From contig CALFVX010000001.1 in NCBI GenBank assembly GCA_937928765.1, forward strand, positions 96,641 through 160,640: a stretch of 64,000 bases of DNA. Reading direction: 5' to 3'. The notes beneath the pieces are model-generated. The model searched no databases and was not told the origin of the DNA. It was given only the letters and a program-made list of their open reading frames with translations. This document shows positions 61,269 to 64,000 of this stretch, piece after piece. The number at the start of each line of letters is the position of its first letter. The first letter of the stretch is position 1. Position numbers and translations under genes: made by a program. The DNA is from an uncultured Endomicrobiia bacterium. Lineage in GTDB: Bacteria > Elusimicrobiota > Endomicrobiia > DTEH01.

Positions 61269-61715
61269 ATGAAAAATTTAGATGTAAAAAGTATAGAAAA
61301 AGAAATAAGATATATACTAAAAAATAAAAAATTAAGAAATACAAAACAAAGACAGAAAATATTAAAAATTTTTTGTTTTAAGAAAGGACATATTAGTGTG
61401 GATGATTTATATGTAGCTATTAGAGTGAAATATCCTAATATAGGTTATGCAACAGTTTATAGAACTTTAAAACTTTTTAAAAAAATAGGTATCGCTGAAG
61501 AAATAAAAATTGGTAATCAAAAAGTGCTTTACGAAAATAAATATAAAAATAGACACCATGACCATTTAGTATGCATAAAATGTGGTAAGTTGATAGAGAT
61601 TTCTTCTGAAGAGCTTGAATATTCACAGGAAAAATTAGCTAAAAAAAATAATTTTAAAGTTTTAGATCACAAATTGATACTTTATGGTATTTGTAAAGAA
61701 TGTAATAATATATAG
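61269..61715 (+). CDS. fur: Fur family metal-responsive regulator
   Basis: Dimeric metal-sensing repressor. The winged helix covers residues about 20-85 ('LRNTKQRQKILKIF', 'ISVDDLYVAI', 'IGYATVYRTLKLFKKIGI'). The dimer/metal domain has 'RHHDHLVCIKCGKLIEI' and a second 'CKEC' pair for structural zinc. I start at the ATG 61269 (148 residues), not the track's TTG at 61200, because the extra 23 residues are hydrophobic and cover the promoter and palindrome. Adjacent feoA and feoB favour iron sensing, though PerR or Zur type cannot be excluded. It may repress its own operon through the palindrome. Confidence 0.92.
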   Translation: MKNLDVKSIEKEIRYILKNKKLRNTKQRQKILKIFCFKKGHISVDDLYVAIRVKYPNIGYATVYRTLKLFKKIGIAEEIKIGNQKVLYENKYKNRHHDHLVCIKCGKLIEISSEELEYSQEKLAKKNNFKVLDHKLILYGICKECNNI

Positions 61716-61726
61716 AAAAAAATCTT

Positions 61727-61954
61727 ATGAAAAAATGTGTTACTCAACTTCAAGAAAAACAAAAAGGTGTAGTAGTAGAAATTTTAGGCGGTCTGTTTTT
61801 ACAGAAAAGACTGGATGCTATGGGAATTAGAGTAGGAGTAGAAATTATCAGAGTTTCTTTGCCTTCTTTTAAAGGTCCTGTAATAGTAAGTGTTGGCAAT
61901 AGTCAGTTTGCTTTAGGTTATAATTTGGCAAAAAAGATTATTGTAGAAATATAA
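61727..61954 (+). CDS. feoA: Ferrous iron transport protein A
   Basis: Small cytoplasmic SH3-like protein that assists FeoB. The family pattern is visible as 'GVVVEILGGLFLQKRLDAMG' then 'IRVGVEIIRVSLPSFKGPVI' and 'GNSQFALGYNLAKKIIVEI'. Length 75 is typical. It lies 11 bases after fur and 33 before feoB in the same direction, forming an iron-uptake operon. Confidence 0.94.
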   Translation: MKKCVTQLQEKQKGVVVEILGGLFLQKRLDAMGIRVGVEIIRVSLPSFKGPVIVSVGNSQFALGYNLAKKIIVEI

Positions 61955-61987
61955 CTTTTTATGTAAGAAAGATTTAAAATATATTTT

Positions 61988-63721
61988 ATGAGAAGAATAT
62001 TACTAATAGGCAATCCTAATGTAGGTAAAAGCGTAATTTTTTCACATTTAACAGGAGTAGATGTTATTTCTTCTAATTACCCAGGCACAACAGTTGAATT
62101 TGTAAAAGGATATCTAAAAATTAAAAATGAAACATATGAAGTAATTGATCTTCCAGGGATATATTCATTAGAACCAACTACAAAAGCAGAAGAAGTTGCA
62201 ATTAAAATATTAGAGGAAACTTTAGATTCAAAAAAACTGTATGTCGTAGTAAATATATTAGATGCTACAAATCTTGAACGAAATTTGAATCTTACATTAC
62301 AGCTTATTAAAAAAAGGCTTCCTATCATTTTGGTTTTAAATTTCTGTGACGAAATTAAACACAGAGGTATTTCAATTGATTATGATAAACTTCAAAAAAT
62401 TTTAGATGTTCCTTTAGTTTTTAGCTGTGCACGTAGTGGTGAAGGGATAAAAGATTTAATAACTAAATTAAACACATCTAAAATTTCTAATTTTGATTTT
62501 AACTTAGAAAAAAAATGGGATAAAATTGGTGATATTATAACGCAAGTACAAAAAATTACTCATAAACATCATACATTCGCTGATATAATTTCAGAGATCT
62601 CAATTCATCCTTTTTTTGGATTGATTATAGCATTTATAGTTTTAGTTTTATCATCTTTGGCTACAAGATTTATTGCAGAAAGTTTAATATCGTATATTTT
62701 AGATCCTTTATTTAACAATTTATATTTAGTTTTTTTAGAAAATATATTTTTAAATTTTCCTAAAATTATTAGAGATATTTTTTTAGGCAAAGATCCACAA
62801 CCTATGGCTTCTTTTGGAATTCTTACAACTGGAGTTTATATTCCTATAGTAGTTGTGCTACCTTATATTTTATCTTTCTATTTTATTTTGAGCATATTAG
62901 AAGATATAGGGTATCTACCAAGATTAGCCGTTATGTTAGACAATTTTTTACATAAGTTAGGTGTTCACGGATATACATCTGTAGCTATACTTTTAGGTTT
63001 TGGTTGTAAAGTTCCTGCTTTATTAGCTACAAGAATCTTGGAGACCAAAAGAGAAAAATTTATAGCAGCAGTTTTAGTTTTAATGATAGCACCGTGTATG
63101 CCACAGACAGCAATGATTATAAGTTTAGTTTCACCTTATGGTATAAAGTATGTTTTTTTAATTTTTCTTATTATATTTTTAAATGCTATATTTATTTCTT
63201 TTTTATTAAACAATTTTATTATGAAAGGTGAAATACCTGAGTTGTTTTTAGAAATCCCACCATATAGAATGATACATCTTAAAACATTGACTAAAAAAGT
63301 TTATATTAGAATAAAAGAATTTTTTTTTGACGCAGTGCCACTTATTTTTTTAGGTATAGTTATAATCAATATTTTTGAGCTTTTTAGTTTAGATAGATTA
63401 ATAACATCAAGTTTTGGGAAAATTTTTATGCCAATTTTAGGTTTACCATATGAAGTATCCTCTATTGTTGTATTAGGTTTTTTAAGAAAAGATGTTTCTA
63501 TTGCTTTACTTAAACCATTTGGTTTAGATATAAATCAGGTGATTGTTGCATCAGTATTTATGGTTTTGTATTTACCTTGTGTTTCAACATTTTTTATTTT
63601 GTTAAAAGAACATAGTATTAAAACAACTTTAAAAATAATTTCACTAATGTTTTTTGTAGGAGTTTTGTTGGGATTTATAGTTAGAAATATTATTTCTTTA
63701 AAAATATTGACTTGGTTTTAA
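61988..63721 (+). CDS. feoB: Ferrous iron transporter B
   Basis: Inner-membrane Fe(II) permease with an N-terminal GTPase. G1 'GNPNVGKSVIF' is at 8-18, G2 'NYPGTTVEF', G3 'DLPGIYSLEP' and G4 'NFCDE'. A helical spacer follows, then a polytopic core (about 215-577) with two Gate-like repeats around 'LPRLAVMLDNFLHKLGVHGY' and 'GFGCKVPALLATRILE', and a later 'GFLRKDVSIALLKPFG'. At 577 residues it is shorter than many homologues (about 650-770), mainly through compact loops and the missing C-terminal extension. Both catalytic and transport landmarks are intact. feoC is absent. Confidence 0.95.
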   Translation: MRRILLIGNPNVGKSVIFSHLTGVDVISSNYPGTTVEFVKGYLKIKNETYEVIDLPGIYSLEPTTKAEEVAIKILEETLDSKKLYVVVNILDATNLERNLNLTLQLIKKRLPIILVLNFCDEIKHRGISIDYDKLQKILDVPLVFSCARSGEGIKDLITKLNTSKISNFDFNLEKKWDKIGDIITQVQKITHKHHTFADIISEISIHPFFGLIIAFIVLVLSSLATRFIAESLISYILDPLFNNLYLVFLENIFLNFPKIIRDIFLGKDPQPMASFGILTTGVYIPIVVVLPYILSFYFILSILEDIGYLPRLAVMLDNFLHKLGVHGYTSVAILLGFGCKVPALLATRILETKREKFIAAVLVLMIAPCMPQTAMIISLVSPYGIKYVFLIFLIIFLNAIFISFLLNNFIMKGEIPELFLEIPPYRMIHLKTLTKKVYIRIKEFFFDAVPLIFLGIVIINIFELFSLDRLITSSFGKIFMPILGLPYEVSSIVVLGFLRKDVSIALLKPFGLDINQVIVASVFMVLYLPCVSTFFILLKEHSIKTTLKIISLMFFVGVLLGFIVRNIISLKILTWF

Positions 63722-64000
63722 TTATATAGTAAAAATACAAAACTTAAATTTTGATTTTTCTAATAATTTGAAAAGCAAGTAAGATTTATTAGTTTCTATT
63801 TTTTTATTGTTCTTTTAATATTATTTTTAATTCACTTAAATTAATAATAAATACATTTAATTAATTTCTCACCTTAGTTAAATTAAAAATAGAGAAATAC
63901 TTTTCTTAGTGTCTTTTTATAGAATAGATTTTTTGAAAAAAATTCTACTTCAATAAAGAAAGATTATAATATTAATTTTTAGTTATTTATTTGAATAGAA
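63722..64000. other. AT-rich intergenic tail, no gene seen
   Basis: The last 279 bases contain no long ORF, no tRNA-like fold and no GC-rich hairpin on either strand. They are homopolymer-rich AT sequence downstream of feoB and possibly upstream of a gene beyond the window. Confidence 0.6.

Overview
The window comes from an AT-rich, probably Gram-negative bacterium of an uncultivated or poorly sampled lineage. The clues are an enormous Ig-repeat surface protein ending in a FlgD-like Ig domain, two ADP-heptose genes (gmhA, rfaE2), a bacterial-type corrinoid/Fe-S subunit of the Wood-Ljungdahl pathway (acsD), and low-GC housekeeping genes with short spacers. The 'PGET...GKTG...TAG' repeats and the C-terminal sorting-like domain recall Elusimicrobiota/Omnitrophota-type candidate phyla. 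That placement is an impression from memory, not a computed result.

Bases 2-35827 are one uninterrupted reading frame. The supplied ORF track starts it at a GTG at 521, but the same frame is open to the left edge, so the gene is 5'-truncated by the window and encodes at least 11,941 residues. In order it holds about 36 Ig-like repeats (2-13668), a linker, 32 copies of a second repeat with a PGET/GKTG/TAG signature (14070-26098), about seven looser 'AGT...D.Y.N' Ig repeats (26099-28990), eight repeats with an EF-hand-like D.N.NG loop (29200-34260), a dense DxDxDG calcium-binding cassette, a fibronectin-III-like domain and a FlgD-like Ig terminus. Four copies of a small 'EI.YT...RG..GT.A..H..G' module are spliced into the 3' part. 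GC content falls along the gene.

From 36004 to 40990 lies a housekeeping block on the plus strand: dnaJ, rsmE, mtaB, rplU, rpmA, obgE. A tRNA-Thr follows, then two overlapping membrane diguanylate cyclases and a secreted or membrane-anchored ComEC-like metallo-hydrolase. Next are four tRNAs (Lys, His, Val, Asp) and a MalK/MsmX-type ABC ATPase without permeases nearby. A minus-strand group follows: a B12-binding radical SAM protein, TatD and a YfhO-like membrane protein with overlapping ends, then a separate small Cys-rich DUF6485 protein.

The plus strand resumes with gmhA, rfaE2, acsD, scpB, a TIM-barrel sugar isomerase-like protein, galT and a HEAT-repeat protein. A frameshifted remnant of a membrane glycosyltransferase-like gene (about 57813-58992) comes next, then panC and trxA on the minus strand. 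The right end carries comF and an iron module: fur, feoA and feoB, with a perfect 8-3-8 palindrome over the likely fur promoter that suggests Fur autoregulation. The last 280 bases are AT-rich and show no gene.
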